DNA of 5,437 nt from Bacillota bacterium (GTDB lineage Bacteria > Bacillota > Clostridia > DSM-8532), in the NCBI GenBank assembly GCA_023459915.1, contig JAEWSN010000259.1, positions 1 to 5,437 of the forward strand, written 5' to 3'. Below the pieces are notes generated by a model. The model was given only the letters and a program-made list of their open reading frames with translations. It was not told where the DNA came from and did no database searches. The stretch's first letter is position 1. Each line of letters starts with the position of its first letter. Both the position numbers and the translations under genes were made by a program. Positions 1 through 5,437 of this stretch are shown piece by piece.

Positions 1-1580
1 TCAGGGGGGCGGCCGTCCTTTGGCACGGACCCGGACCGGTTGTCCGCTCCATCCCCGCAGGACGGTGTCCGCACGGCCCCGCCGTCCTTCGGCAGCGGAC
101 AGGCCTCCGGCTTCGAGGGTCCGGCCAGCAGGGGAGACCCCGGCCCCCGCTTGGTGACGGAATCGGGGGAAACGCCCAGCTCGCGGGCCAGAATCGCCAC
201 CGCGCGGGGTGTGCAGAACCCGCCCTGACAGCGGCCCATGCCCGAGCGCGTGCGCCGTTTCAGCCCGTCGAGCGTGGTGGCTCCCGCGGGCCGGCGGATC
301 GCGTCCACAATTTCGGCCTCCGTCACGGTCTCACACCGGCATACAATATGGCCAAACAACGGATTCTCCTTGACGAGCGCGGCACGCGCGGCATCATCGA
401 GCTCGGAGAACCGCCGCACAGGCGCACGCAGCGGGTTGAAATCCGGTCTTGGATTGAGGGTCAGACCCCCTTCCGCCAGCTGCCGTGCCACCATTTCCGC
501 GATGGCCGGCGCGGAGGACAGACCGGGCGATTCAATGCCGGCCACATGGTAGAACCCTTCCACGTCCCGGGCCGGCCCGATGATGAAGTCGCCCGTGTCT
601 CCCGCGGCGCGCAGCCCCGCAAAGGAGCGGATGACTGCCCGCGTGTCCACCGTGGGCACCGAGCGGCGGGCCCCTTCGGCCACATGGGTGAGCCCCTCGA
701 AGGAGGTCTCCGTATCCCCCTTGTCCGGCACATCGAGCGCGTTGGGACCAAGCAGCAGATTTCCGTCCGCGGTCGGTGTCACGAGAATGCCCTTGCCCAT
801 TGGGCCGGGTGTCTGGAAGACCACGGTTTTGACCGTCTTGCCGAGCTGTTTGTCGAGCAGCAGGTATTCGCCCTTGCGCGGATGGATGGCAAAGGAACGG
901 TCCCCCACCATGGCGGCCACGTCATCGGCATACAGGCCGGCCGCGTTCACCACGAATCGGGCGGAAAGGCTCTCATGATCGGACATCAGCAGGAACCGTT
1001 CCCGGCCGGACATCCGGCGGATGCGGCGCACCGGCCAGTCCCGCAGCAGGGTCACGCCATTGGCCACCGCGTTTTCCATGGCACCGACCGTAAGCTGGTA
1101 CGGACAGACGATGCCGGCGGTCGGCGCGTACAGCGCCGCGACCACCTCCCGGGAAACCGCCGGTTCCATGGCCCGCACCGCGTCGCCCTCCAGGATGGCC
1201 AGATCCGGCACACCATTCTCGTGCCCATGCGCCAGCAGCTCCTCCAGCTTGACGCGATCCTCCGCGTCAAACGCGAGCACCAGCGAACCGTTCCGGTGAA
1301 ACGGCACATCGAGCTCCCGGGTCACCCGCGGCATCAGGCGGGTGCCCTCGACATTGAGCGAAGCCTTGAGCGAACCGGGCTTGGCGTCGTAGCCGGCATG
1401 CACGATGCCGCTGTTGGCGCTGCTGGTTTCGGCTGCCACGTCCGATTCCTTTTCGAGCACGGCCACCCGCAAGTCGTACCGGGAAAGTTCCCGCGCGATC
1501 AGCGCCCCGACGACGCCGCCACCAATCACCGCCACGTCCATCCCGCCCAGCCACCGGATTCGTTCCGCACCATGTTCCAT
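1..1580 (-). CDS. FAD-dependent dehydrogenase with BFD-type [2Fe-2S] domain, GlpA-like (3' end outside window)
   Basis: This frame is open from 1580 to the left edge without a stop, giving 526 visible codons. It encodes a DAO-fold flavoprotein like anaerobic glycerol-3-phosphate dehydrogenase subunit A, which oxidises a hydroxy-acid or polyol phosphate and passes electrons to a partner. Near the N-terminus are a Rossmann motif (GGGVVG, residues 20-25), the acidic ribose-binding residue E43 ending strand 2, and HAGYDAKPG (61-69), typical of clostridial-type GlpA proteins. A C-terminal substrate/FAD region includes AGLRAAGDTGDF near 322-332. A BFD-like domain follows with C414-x-C416 and C451-x4-C456, the usual ligands of a [2Fe-2S] cluster. 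A Pro/Gly-rich tail starts near residue 483. The start at 1580 has a strong ribosome binding site; in-frame ATGs at 1598, 1595 and 1541 are alternatives, and 1541 (MDVAVIGGG) resembles the family N-terminus. The family is secure. The substrate is not: L-2-hydroxyglutarate-type oxidases share the fold. Confidence 0.88.
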   Translation of the reverse strand, partial: MEHGAERIRWLGGMDVAVIGGGVVGALIARELSRYDLRVAVLEKESDVAAETSSANSGIVHAGYDAKPGSLKASLNVEGTRLMPRVTRELDVPFHRNGSLVLAFDAEDRVKLEELLAHGHENGVPDLAILEGDAVRAMEPAVSREVVAALYAPTAGIVCPYQLTVGAMENAVANGVTLLRDWPVRRIRRMSGRERFLLMSDHESLSARFVVNAAGLYADDVAAMVGDRSFAIHPRKGEYLLLDKQLGKTVKTVVFQTPGPMGKGILVTPTADGNLLLGPNALDVPDKGDTETSFEGLTHVAEGARRSVPTVDTRAVIRSFAGLRAAGDTGDFIIGPARDVEGFYHVAGIESPGLSSAPAIAEMVARQLAEGGLTLNPRPDFNPLRAPVRRFSELDDAARAALVKENPLFGHIVCRCETVTEAEIVDAIRRPAGATTLDGLKRRTRSGMGRCQGGFCTPRAVAILARELGVSPDSVTKRGPGSPLLAGPSKPEACPLPKDGGAVRTPSCGDGADNRSGSVPKDGRPP

Positions 1581-1586
1581 GCCTGT

Positions 1587-1593
1587 CTCCTCC
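1587..1593 (-). promoter_or_regulatory. Strong ribosome binding site of the GlpA-like gene
   Basis: The minus strand reads GGAGGAG here, with about six bases between its second GGAG and the ATG at 1580. In-frame ATGs at 1598 and 1595 either precede or overlap this site, so it decides in favour of 1580. Confidence 0.75.
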
Positions 1594-1657
1594 ATCATCC
1601 CGTCCCATCCATCAAGTCCAGCCCACGCCTTCCACCACGGATGGCGCCAGCCGACGC

Positions 1658-1712
1658 AAAATACAAAAAGTCACAACCCAAACAGAAGCAACGCTTCCAT
1701 TCGGTTGTGACT
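1658..1712 (-). terminator. Nested hairpin with T-rich tract: intrinsic terminator or leader attenuator
   Basis: On the minus strand, AGTCACAACC (1712-1703) pairs perfectly with GGTTGTGACT (1678-1669), a 10-bp stem. The enclosed 24 bases contain a second stem, GAAGC-GTT-GCTTC (1697-1685). The outer stem is followed directly by TTTTGTATTTTG (1668-1657), the layout of a Rho-independent terminator reading leftward. It lies 212 bases past the radical SAM stop, so it could end that operon. It also lies downstream of a good promoter (1773-1801) and upstream of the dehydrogenase, so it could act as an attenuator in that gene's leader. On the plus strand the stem is followed by CCTTTAC, a poor tract, so minus orientation is favoured. 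Confidence 0.7.
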
Positions 1713-1738
1713 CCTTTACTCCGCACACCGCAGGGATT

Positions 1739-1760
1739 CCAAACCGGTTGCCCGGTTCAG
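1739..1760 (-). other. GNRA-capped hairpin in the leader RNA
   Basis: The minus strand reads CTGAACCGG-GCAA-CCGGTTTGG. Six Watson-Crick pairs, extended by two G-U pairs and a closing C-G pair, hold a GCAA tetraloop of the GNRA class. It begins about six bases after the predicted transcription start, so it would form the 5' end of the leader RNA and could protect it or serve as a protein or RNA docking element. The structure is visible in the sequence; its function is inferred. Confidence 0.55.
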
Positions 1761-1772
1761 CCTTACCCATCC

Positions 1773-1801
1773 ATTGTACCGGCTCAAACAGCTGTGGTCA
1801 A
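1773..1801 (-). promoter_or_regulatory. Sigma70-type promoter upstream of the GlpA-like gene
   Basis: On the minus strand, TTGACC (1801-1796, five of six to the -35 consensus) and TACAAT (1778-1773, five of six to the -10 consensus) are separated by exactly 17 bases. This is the best promoter match I found in the window. Transcription would start near 1766, leaving a 5' leader of about 186 nt before the ATG at 1580. That leader contains both hairpins described here. The -35 box lies about 20 bases from the end of the 15-bp repeat array. Confidence 0.7.
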
Positions 1802-1819
1802 TGCGCGGGCGGTCGCGGG

Positions 1820-1908
1820 GCAAACTTGCGCGTGGCAGACGCGCGTTTGGCGGTCTTGCGCGTGGCGGATTTTCGCGTGCAGACTTGCGCTTGGCGGATT
1901 TGCATGCT
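1820..1908. repeat. Six imperfect 15-bp tandem repeats
   Basis: Units on the plus strand are 1820-1834, 1835-1849, 1850-1864, 1865-1878 (one base short), 1879-1893 and 1894-1908. The approximate consensus is GCGGACTTGCGCGTG, with units 1, 3 and 5 closest to it. The array fills the space between the radical SAM stop (1924) and the -35 box (1801). A 15-bp period means every second unit is about three helical turns apart, which would suit a protein-binding array, though decayed repeat DNA is equally possible. Read on the plus strand it resembles pentapeptide-repeat coding (A-N/D-L-R-V), interrupted by a one-base deletion in unit 4. Confidence 0.7.
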
Positions 1909-1923
1909 CCGGCACCGGGAATC

Positions 1924-2844
1924 TCAGGAGTTCGGCAGTCCCTCGCCGTCCCAATCGGGAATCATGGCGGTCCCCGCCGCGCTCCGTTCCTGCACGTACC
2001 CCTCTTCCAGGCCAAGCCGGAACAGCGCGTCCAGCACCTTGTCGTATTCCCGCCGGGTCAGACGGCGGGTCGGCGCGCCCGGCGCCGGGATCGTCAAGGG
2101 GGTGTACTGGCTCATCAGGCTCACCGGCACGGCGCCCCCGAACTCCGCCGCCAGCCATTCCAGCAACCGGATGCTGTCGCGGGTATGGCCGGGCAACACC
2201 AGATGGCGCACCAGCAAGCCCCGCTGCATCAGGCCCTCCCCGTCATACGTGGCTGGGCCCGCAAGCTGTGCCATGAGCCGAATGGCGGCCGACGCCCGCT
2301 CAAAATAGTCCGGCGCGGCGGCCATCCTTTCGGAGAGCACCGGGTCATGAAACTTCAAATCGGGCATCCAGACGGACACCCAGCGCGCCATCAGGCGGAG
2401 GGTCGCCTCCGCGTCATAGCCGCCGCTGTTCCAGGCAACAGGCAGCCCCGGCATCCGACCCTGAAACTCCAGGAGTTGGAACGCCTCGGCAATGGCGTGC
2501 GCCTGGTGCGTCGGCGTCACCAGATTGAGGTTGTGCACACCGCGTTCGGCCAGCCGCACAAAGGCATCGGCCAGCTGTGGCACGGTGAGGGTCTGACCCC
2601 GCCGCCCATGGGAGATGGGATGGTTCTGGCAGAACGCGCACCGGAGCACGCAGCCGGAAAAAAAGACAGTGCCGGAGCCCCGTGATCCGCTGATGCAGGG
2701 TTCCTCGCCAAAATGGGGAAAGGCCTTCGCGACCACCGGTTCGTGTCCGATGCCGCAAAAGCCTTTTTGATGAACCCTGTTGACCCCGCAATTTCGGGGG
2801 CACAAGGCGCAGGATGTCATGTCGAAGCCAGTTGAGGGCGCCAT
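1924..2844 (-). CDS. Radical SAM enzyme, PflX/COG1313-like (pyruvate formate-lyase activase homologue)
   Basis: This cytosolic 306-residue protein is of normal length for the PflX-like radical SAM group, whose members cleave S-adenosylmethionine to start radical chemistry and resemble glycyl-radical activases; their substrates are mostly unknown. The canonical cluster motif is C65-x3-C69-x2-C72, followed by QN. It is preceded by the family block GSRGSGTVFFSGC (53-65). An N-terminal cysteine group, C12, C15, C19 and C30, sits in CALCPRNCGVNR and GFCG and may bind a second metal or cluster. Further family signatures are NLNLVTPTHQ, WNSGGYDAE, MPDLKF, RHLVLPG and SLMSQYTP. The start at 2844 overlaps the stop of the upstream gene (TGATG) and lacks a clear ribosome binding site, so translation is probably coupled. 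A longer reading from 2895 adds an Arg-rich segment lying inside the upstream gene and is unlikely. M9 (2820) is an alternative start. Confidence 0.9.
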   Translation of the reverse strand: MAPSTGFDMTSCALCPRNCGVNRVHQKGFCGIGHEPVVAKAFPHFGEEPCISGSRGSGTVFFSGCVLRCAFCQNHPISHGRRGQTLTVPQLADAFVRLAERGVHNLNLVTPTHQAHAIAEAFQLLEFQGRMPGLPVAWNSGGYDAEATLRLMARWVSVWMPDLKFHDPVLSERMAAAPDYFERASAAIRLMAQLAGPATYDGEGLMQRGLLVRHLVLPGHTRDSIRLLEWLAAEFGGAVPVSLMSQYTPLTIPAPGAPTRRLTRREYDKVLDALFRLGLEEGYVQERSAAGTAMIPDWDGEGLPNS

Positions 2845-3269
2845 CACACGGATTCGTCCCCGGTCACGCCTTCCGCGGCGTCGATTTCCGTCCATTCCTC
2901 AAACCGGGCCTCATCCGCCTGCACAAAGCGCAACCGCAGGAACGCGCCGGCGATGAACACCAGATCGATGGCGCCGCTGAGCAGGAACGCGTTGAACCGG
3001 CCGGCATCCGGCGAGGAGATGATGCAGAAGGGGCGCAGCACCAGGAAGAGCAGCACCACCTTGATCCAGAAACGGCGAACCAGGTTTTGGCGGTGGGCGG
3101 GATCGGCCTCCCGCAGCTGGCGGGACGCGTAGCCCAGATACAGCCGCACCGCGGCCTCAATCACAACGAAAAGCCAGAACAGGCCCTTGATGCCGAAGAT
3201 GGGCTGAACCATGGAGACATCGAGGATGGTCTTGAATTGATCGAGCAAGCCCTGAAACATGTCAGCCAT
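2844..3269 (-). CDS. Small protein with three predicted membrane segments, unknown function
   Basis: I do not recognise a family for this 141-residue protein. It has an amphipathic N-terminus (MADMFQGLLDQFKTILDV) and three hydrophobic stretches: about 23-47, rich in aromatics (GLFWLFVVIEAAVRLYLGY), 68-86 (FWIKVVLLFLVLRPF) and 92-113. A basic loop around 50-68 (RQ, HR, RR) suggests that segment faces the cytoplasm, and the C-terminal tail (about 117-141) is acidic. The start at 3269 has AAGGGAGG six bases upstream and forms TGATG with the stop of the preceding gene; the adjacent ATG at 3272 leaves only three bases of spacing. Its stop overlaps the start of the radical SAM gene in the same way. 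The context suggests a membrane partner of the other two operon products, but this is inference. Confidence 0.82.
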   Translation of the reverse strand: MADMFQGLLDQFKTILDVSMVQPIFGIKGLFWLFVVIEAAVRLYLGYASRQLREADPAHRQNLVRRFWIKVVLLFLVLRPFCIISSPDAGRFNAFLLSGAIDLVFIAGAFLRLRFVQADEARFEEWTEIDAAEGVTGDESV

Positions 3270-4510
3270 CATTGGCCTCCCTTCGCGGCGGCGGCACGGG
3301 GTGCCTCGCGTTCCACCACGGTCTCCGCCTGATGGGCGACAAACCGGCAAACCGCGTCGGACAGCAATTGCCGATCGTACGGATTGTCGAGGCGGTATTT
3401 CTCGCTGATGAGATGGCGCGGCGCGACGCTGCCGGCCTCCACAGGCACCACGGCGCCCAGCAGCAGGCCCTCGAGCGCCGCCTTGCCGGCCGCCCACGCC
3501 ATGATTTCATGCGTGCCGGTCTCCTGGATGCGGCGCTGCAACGCAGGCCCCGCGGTGACAATTTCGAACCGGAAGCTCGCCTGCTGGCGGCCCTGCTCGG
3601 ACTCAAAACGAACTTCGTAGCCCGGGCCGCGTTCATTCTCGAGCGGCGGGAGCCGCCCGGGTTTGGCCGAACGGAACAGGTAGCGCAGCACGGACAGACG
3701 CAGCCCCTTGTTGGGCATCAGCATCCAGCTGAACAGCACGAACGGGACGCCACGGGCAAGACTGCGTTCCATCCGGTCCGCGAAATGCTCGCGCGCGGCT
3801 TCGGTATGGAAACGCATCACCGTGCCCTCCGGCCGGATGGAACCGGAGCGGAGCAGGTTGCGGAACGCGTGGTAGTCACCGGACTGGAACAGCATTGCGG
3901 CGTACAGGCCGAACAGGAAACCCTTGCGCACCTCGCCGGGGTGGTTGGGCAGCGCCAGTTCATCCAGGTGGGAGGATTCGGCGAAATAGTCCTGCCCTTG
4001 GAACAGGCGGCCGCCCCGCTCGCGCTCGATGGCGCGCACCAGCTCGGTGTACCGGGCGGACTGCTTGCGCAGGGTGTCGGAACGCCTCACCAGCCCCTGC
4101 AGGCTGCTGAAGTTGGCGTCTTCGGACAACATGCGGCCGCGCCGCACCAGCAGGCCAATCAGCGCGTCGGTGTCGGTTCTGCCGTACAGACCGATGTCCG
4201 CCAGCGCCTTGCGGAACAGCTCGCGCATGGACAACCGCATGTGCAGCACATAGGGCTTCGGCGCGCCGGGCTCCGTGGTGCGCTGCAGCGCAAGCGAGGC
4301 CGACCACTCCGAGACGCCGCCCAGGAAGGGCCGCAGCAGCAGGAATGCGATGGGCTTGAGCAGCAGCAGGACAATTCCCAGCAGCGCCATCAGGAAGAAA
4401 AGCCCCAACGCCGTGCGAAACAGGCCTTTCTCGAACAAGCCGCTGTAAAAATCGAGCAGCTTGACGACAAGCCCGCCCACCGTGTTGATGATTTCGTTGA
4501 CTTTTTCCAT
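3269..4510 (-). CDS. Membrane-anchored protein of unknown function, first gene of the operon
   Basis: This 413-residue protein matches no family I can name. A mostly hydrophobic region at about 31-63 (FRTALGLFFLMALLGIVLLL, then KPIAFLLLRPF) forms one long or two short membrane segments and follows an amphipathic N-terminus. The rest is soluble, helix-rich and full of Arg and Glu, with a basic segment at about 124-165 (LVRRGRM, RRSDTLRKQ, ERERGGR) and an Ala-rich C-terminus. No catalytic motif stands out. The start at 4510 has GAGG seven bases upstream; the frame is open to 4768, but that extension crosses the promoter and terminator region and reads as unlikely Arg/Gly-rich sequence. Its stop overlaps the start of the three-segment membrane protein by one base. 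A scaffold or membrane-associated partner is plausible but unproven. Confidence 0.82.
   Translation of the reverse strand: MEKVNEIINTVGGLVVKLLDFYSGLFEKGLFRTALGLFFLMALLGIVLLLLKPIAFLLLRPFLGGVSEWSASLALQRTTEPGAPKPYVLHMRLSMRELFRKALADIGLYGRTDTDALIGLLVRRGRMLSEDANFSSLQGLVRRSDTLRKQSARYTELVRAIERERGGRLFQGQDYFAESSHLDELALPNHPGEVRKGFLFGLYAAMLFQSGDYHAFRNLLRSGSIRPEGTVMRFHTEAAREHFADRMERSLARGVPFVLFSWMLMPNKGLRLSVLRYLFRSAKPGRLPPLENERGPGYEVRFESEQGRQQASFRFEIVTAGPALQRRIQETGTHEIMAWAAGKAALEGLLLGAVVPVEAGSVAPRHLISEKYRLDNPYDRQLLSDAVCRFVAHQAETVVEREAPRAAAAKGGQ
3276..3281 (-). promoter_or_regulatory. Ribosome binding site deciding the start of the small membrane protein
   Basis: The minus strand reads GGGAGG, within AAGGGAGG. 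It stands three bases from the ATG at 3272 and six from the ATG at 3269, so the second ATG is the better start. It lies inside the last codons of the preceding gene, as expected for coupled genes. Confidence 0.65.
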
Positions 4511-4514
4511 CCGT

Positions 4515-4521
4515 CCACCTC
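4515..4521 (-). promoter_or_regulatory. Ribosome binding site of the 413-residue protein gene
   Basis: The minus strand reads GAGGTGG, with GAGG seven bases before the ATG at 4510. It supports this start over upstream in-frame codons, the furthest at 4768. The palindrome at 4532-4544 lies only ten bases upstream and could influence ribosome access. Confidence 0.6.
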
Positions 4522-4531
4522 GTAAGGTTGC

Positions 4532-4544
4532 GGGGTCAGACCCC
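4532..4544. repeat. Perfect short palindrome GGGGTCAGACCCC in the operon leader
   Basis: A 13-base palindrome around a central A/T sits just upstream of the ribosome binding site. As RNA it could form a tight six-pair stem only with a strained loop, so a DNA-level site is as likely. Eleven-base cores of the same motif, GGGTCWGACCC, recur at 458-468 and 2589-2599 inside the two enzyme genes. Confidence 0.6.
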
Positions 4545-4575
4545 ACTGCCGCACCCGGATGTGTCCGCGCGCGCA

Positions 4576-4603
4576 ACAATACAATACCATATCCGGCCGC
4601 AAA
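4576..4603 (-). promoter_or_regulatory. Possible weak promoter of the three-gene operon
   Basis: On the minus strand, TTTGCG (4603-4598) and TATTGT (4581-4576) are 16 bases apart, with three and four matches to the sigma70 boxes. A second overlapping TATTGT lies at 4586-4581. This AT-rich patch is the only promoter-like stretch between the terminator at 4633-4665 and the ATG at 4510, which is where the operon promoter is expected. The match alone is weak. Confidence 0.35.
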
Positions 4604-4632
4604 CCGGAACAGCCAGAACCGGGATCCGTCGC

Positions 4633-4665
4633 AAAAGGAGGCTCCCCACCCAGTCGGGAGCCTCC
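4633..4665 (-). terminator. Intrinsic terminator after the RraA-like gene
   Basis: A perfect 10-bp stem, GGAGGCTCCC (4665-4656) with GGGAGCCTCC (4646-4637) on the minus strand, encloses a nine-base loop and is followed by TTTT (4636-4633). It lies about 130 bases past the RraA-like stop and before the next gene, so it separates the two transcription units. The plus strand has no T tract after the stem. The T run is short, but the stem is very stable. Confidence 0.8.
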
Positions 4666-4792
4666 CTCGCGTCATGGTTCGGTTGATTGGAACCCGCACC
4701 GGGCCTTGCCGCCGCATGGCCTGTCGCGCCCCGGCGGTTTGCCGGCTCACGATATCCTTGCGCGCCACGCCCCGCGGATGGGCGGCGGCTGG

Positions 4793-5437
4793 TCAGCGCA
4801 CGGTGTCGTCCAGCGGCATGCCCAGCGCCTCATAATGCTCGCGACGGTTCACCTTGTCGTTGTCAAGCTCTTTGCGGGCGTACTTGGCCACGTCCCGGGC
4901 GATTTTGCGGGGCACCACGACCACGCCGTCGCCATCGGCAACCACGACGTCACCGGGCTCCACACGCACGCCGCCCACGCTGACCGGCACATCCATCGCG
5001 TCGTACTGCATGCGGGCCTGCACCATGGACTGGGCAATCTGCATGGACCACGCGGGAATTTCGGTCAGAATCATCTCGTCCGTGTCGCGAACCGCGCCGC
5101 TGGTCACAAAGCCGCGAAGCCCCTTGCGCTTGCAGCCCAGCCCGTTGTTCGAGCCGATGAGCCCGGCGTCGAGCCCCGTGGCCTCGATGACCATGATGTC
5201 GCCATCCTCGATGCCCGCCTCCCAGTTGTAGGTGCAGACATTGTTGTAGTACCAGCCCTGCCATTCCGTGTATTCATCGGGTGTCATCTTGGGGACCGGT
5301 CCCTGGAAAGGCAGATAGCGTGCCGTTTTCGCAATGCCGACAATGTGGGTGCGGTAGAGCGGGCGCATGGCCGGGCTCATGGAGCCGAACAGATGCATGC
5401 CGCACCAGTCCATGCCGTCACGGACATCCGCGACGCG
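4793..5437 (-). CDS. RraA-family protein (HMG aldolase / dimethylmenaquinone methyltransferase-like), 5' end outside window
   Basis: The frame is open to the right edge, so the 214 visible residues lack the true N-terminus; the edge sequence RVADVRDGMDWCGM matches the family's usual start region, and the ATG at 5413 lies within it. Family members include aldolases that cleave 4-hydroxy-4-methyl-2-oxoglutarate or decarboxylate oxaloacetate using a divalent metal, and E. coli RraA, an RNase E inhibitor. Here the block ending GFVTSGAVRD carries R117-D118, the Arg-Asp pair used by the aldolases and lost in E. coli RraA, which favours an enzyme. EPGDVVVADGDGVVVVP (160-176) is the typical C-terminal strand pair. 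The Asp that lies 21 residues before the Arg in aldolases is Ser here (S96 in GSNNG). A segment rich in Trp and Tyr (about 50-72) is longer than in short RraA proteins. The substrate is unknown. Confidence 0.85.
   Translation of the reverse strand, partial: RVADVRDGMDWCGMHLFGSMSPAMRPLYRTHIVGIAKTARYLPFQGPVPKMTPDEYTEWQGWYYNNVCTYNWEAGIEDGDIMVIEATGLDAGLIGSNNGLGCKRKGLRGFVTSGAVRDTDEMILTEIPAWSMQIAQSMVQARMQYDAMDVPVSVGGVRVEPGDVVVADGDGVVVVPRKIARDVAKYARKELDNDKVNRREHYEALGMPLDDTVR

Noticed and set aside
1658..1766. A known riboswitch class in the dehydrogenase leader
   Set aside because: I compared the leader by eye with the conserved cores I know for c-di-GMP-I, THF, fluoride and glycine riboswitches and found no convincing match.
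1820..1908. A small CRISPR array or an intact pentapeptide-repeat protein
   Set aside because: The units are contiguous 15-mers without spacers, so this is not CRISPR. A coding reading lacks a start signal and is broken by a one-base deletion after four units.
348..2276. Plus-strand open frame of 642 codons
   Set aside because: It lies opposite the dehydrogenase and radical SAM genes and crosses the gap between them; its His/Arg/Gly-rich translation has no recognisable motif. It arises because GC-rich coding DNA has few stops on the other strand.
2814..3332. Plus-strand open frame of 172 codons opposite the small membrane protein
   Set aside because: Its translation is low in hydrophobic clusters and rich in His, Gln and Glu, typical of antisense of a membrane protein gene, and it has no supporting context.
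3272..4525. Plus-strand open frame of 417 codons
   Set aside because: It exactly shadows the 413-residue membrane protein gene; the translation is Gln/Ala/His-rich without motifs. The minus-strand frame has ribosome binding sites, membrane segments and coupled junctions.
4676..4694. Short hairpin GGTTC...GAACC downstream of the RraA-like gene
   Set aside because: It has only five base pairs, a nine-base loop and no T tract. The stable hairpin at 4637-4665 explains termination better.
4511..4768. N-terminal extension of the 413-residue protein
   Set aside because: The frame is open, but the stretch contains the upstream terminator and the probable promoter, and its translation is Arg/Gly-rich and irregular. 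The ATG at 4510 has a proper ribosome binding site.

Overview
The window is GC-rich bacterial DNA, and every gene I can support reads on the minus strand. GC-rich wobble positions and compact, overlapping genes suggest a free-living environmental bacterium. An anaerobic or facultative life is hinted at by a radical SAM enzyme of the PflX type and by an FAD/[2Fe-2S] dehydrogenase of the anaerobic GlpA type. I cannot place the phylum. No tRNA, rRNA, CRISPR array, insertion sequence or phage gene is visible.

Reading the minus strand from the right edge, the first gene is the C-terminal 214 residues of an RraA-family protein (4793-5437, N-terminus outside the window). It is closed by an intrinsic terminator (4633-4665). 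Then comes a tight three-gene operon: a 413-residue one-helix membrane protein of unknown function (3269-4510), a 141-residue protein with three predicted membrane segments (2844-3269), and a 306-residue PflX-like radical SAM enzyme (1924-2844). Both junctions are one-base TGATG stop/start overlaps, so the three are probably translationally coupled. This is the best candidate for an undescribed functional unit.

The 343-bp gap at 1581-1923 is unusually structured. In minus-strand order it holds six imperfect 15-bp tandem repeats, a near-consensus sigma70 promoter with a 17-bp spacer, a hairpin with a GCAA tetraloop, and a long nested hairpin followed by a T-rich tract. After these come a strong ribosome binding site and the last gene, an FAD-dependent dehydrogenase with a BFD-type [2Fe-2S] domain (1-1580). 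That gene runs off the left edge and has no stop codon in the window. The promoter lies upstream of the terminator-like hairpin, so this looks like an attenuated leader or a source of a roughly 100-nt RNA, rather than a plain gap.

The dehydrogenase and the RraA-like protein are metabolic genes. The central operon appears to join a radical SAM enzyme to the membrane through two unrecognised proteins. Nothing in the sequence directly connects the three transcription units to one pathway.
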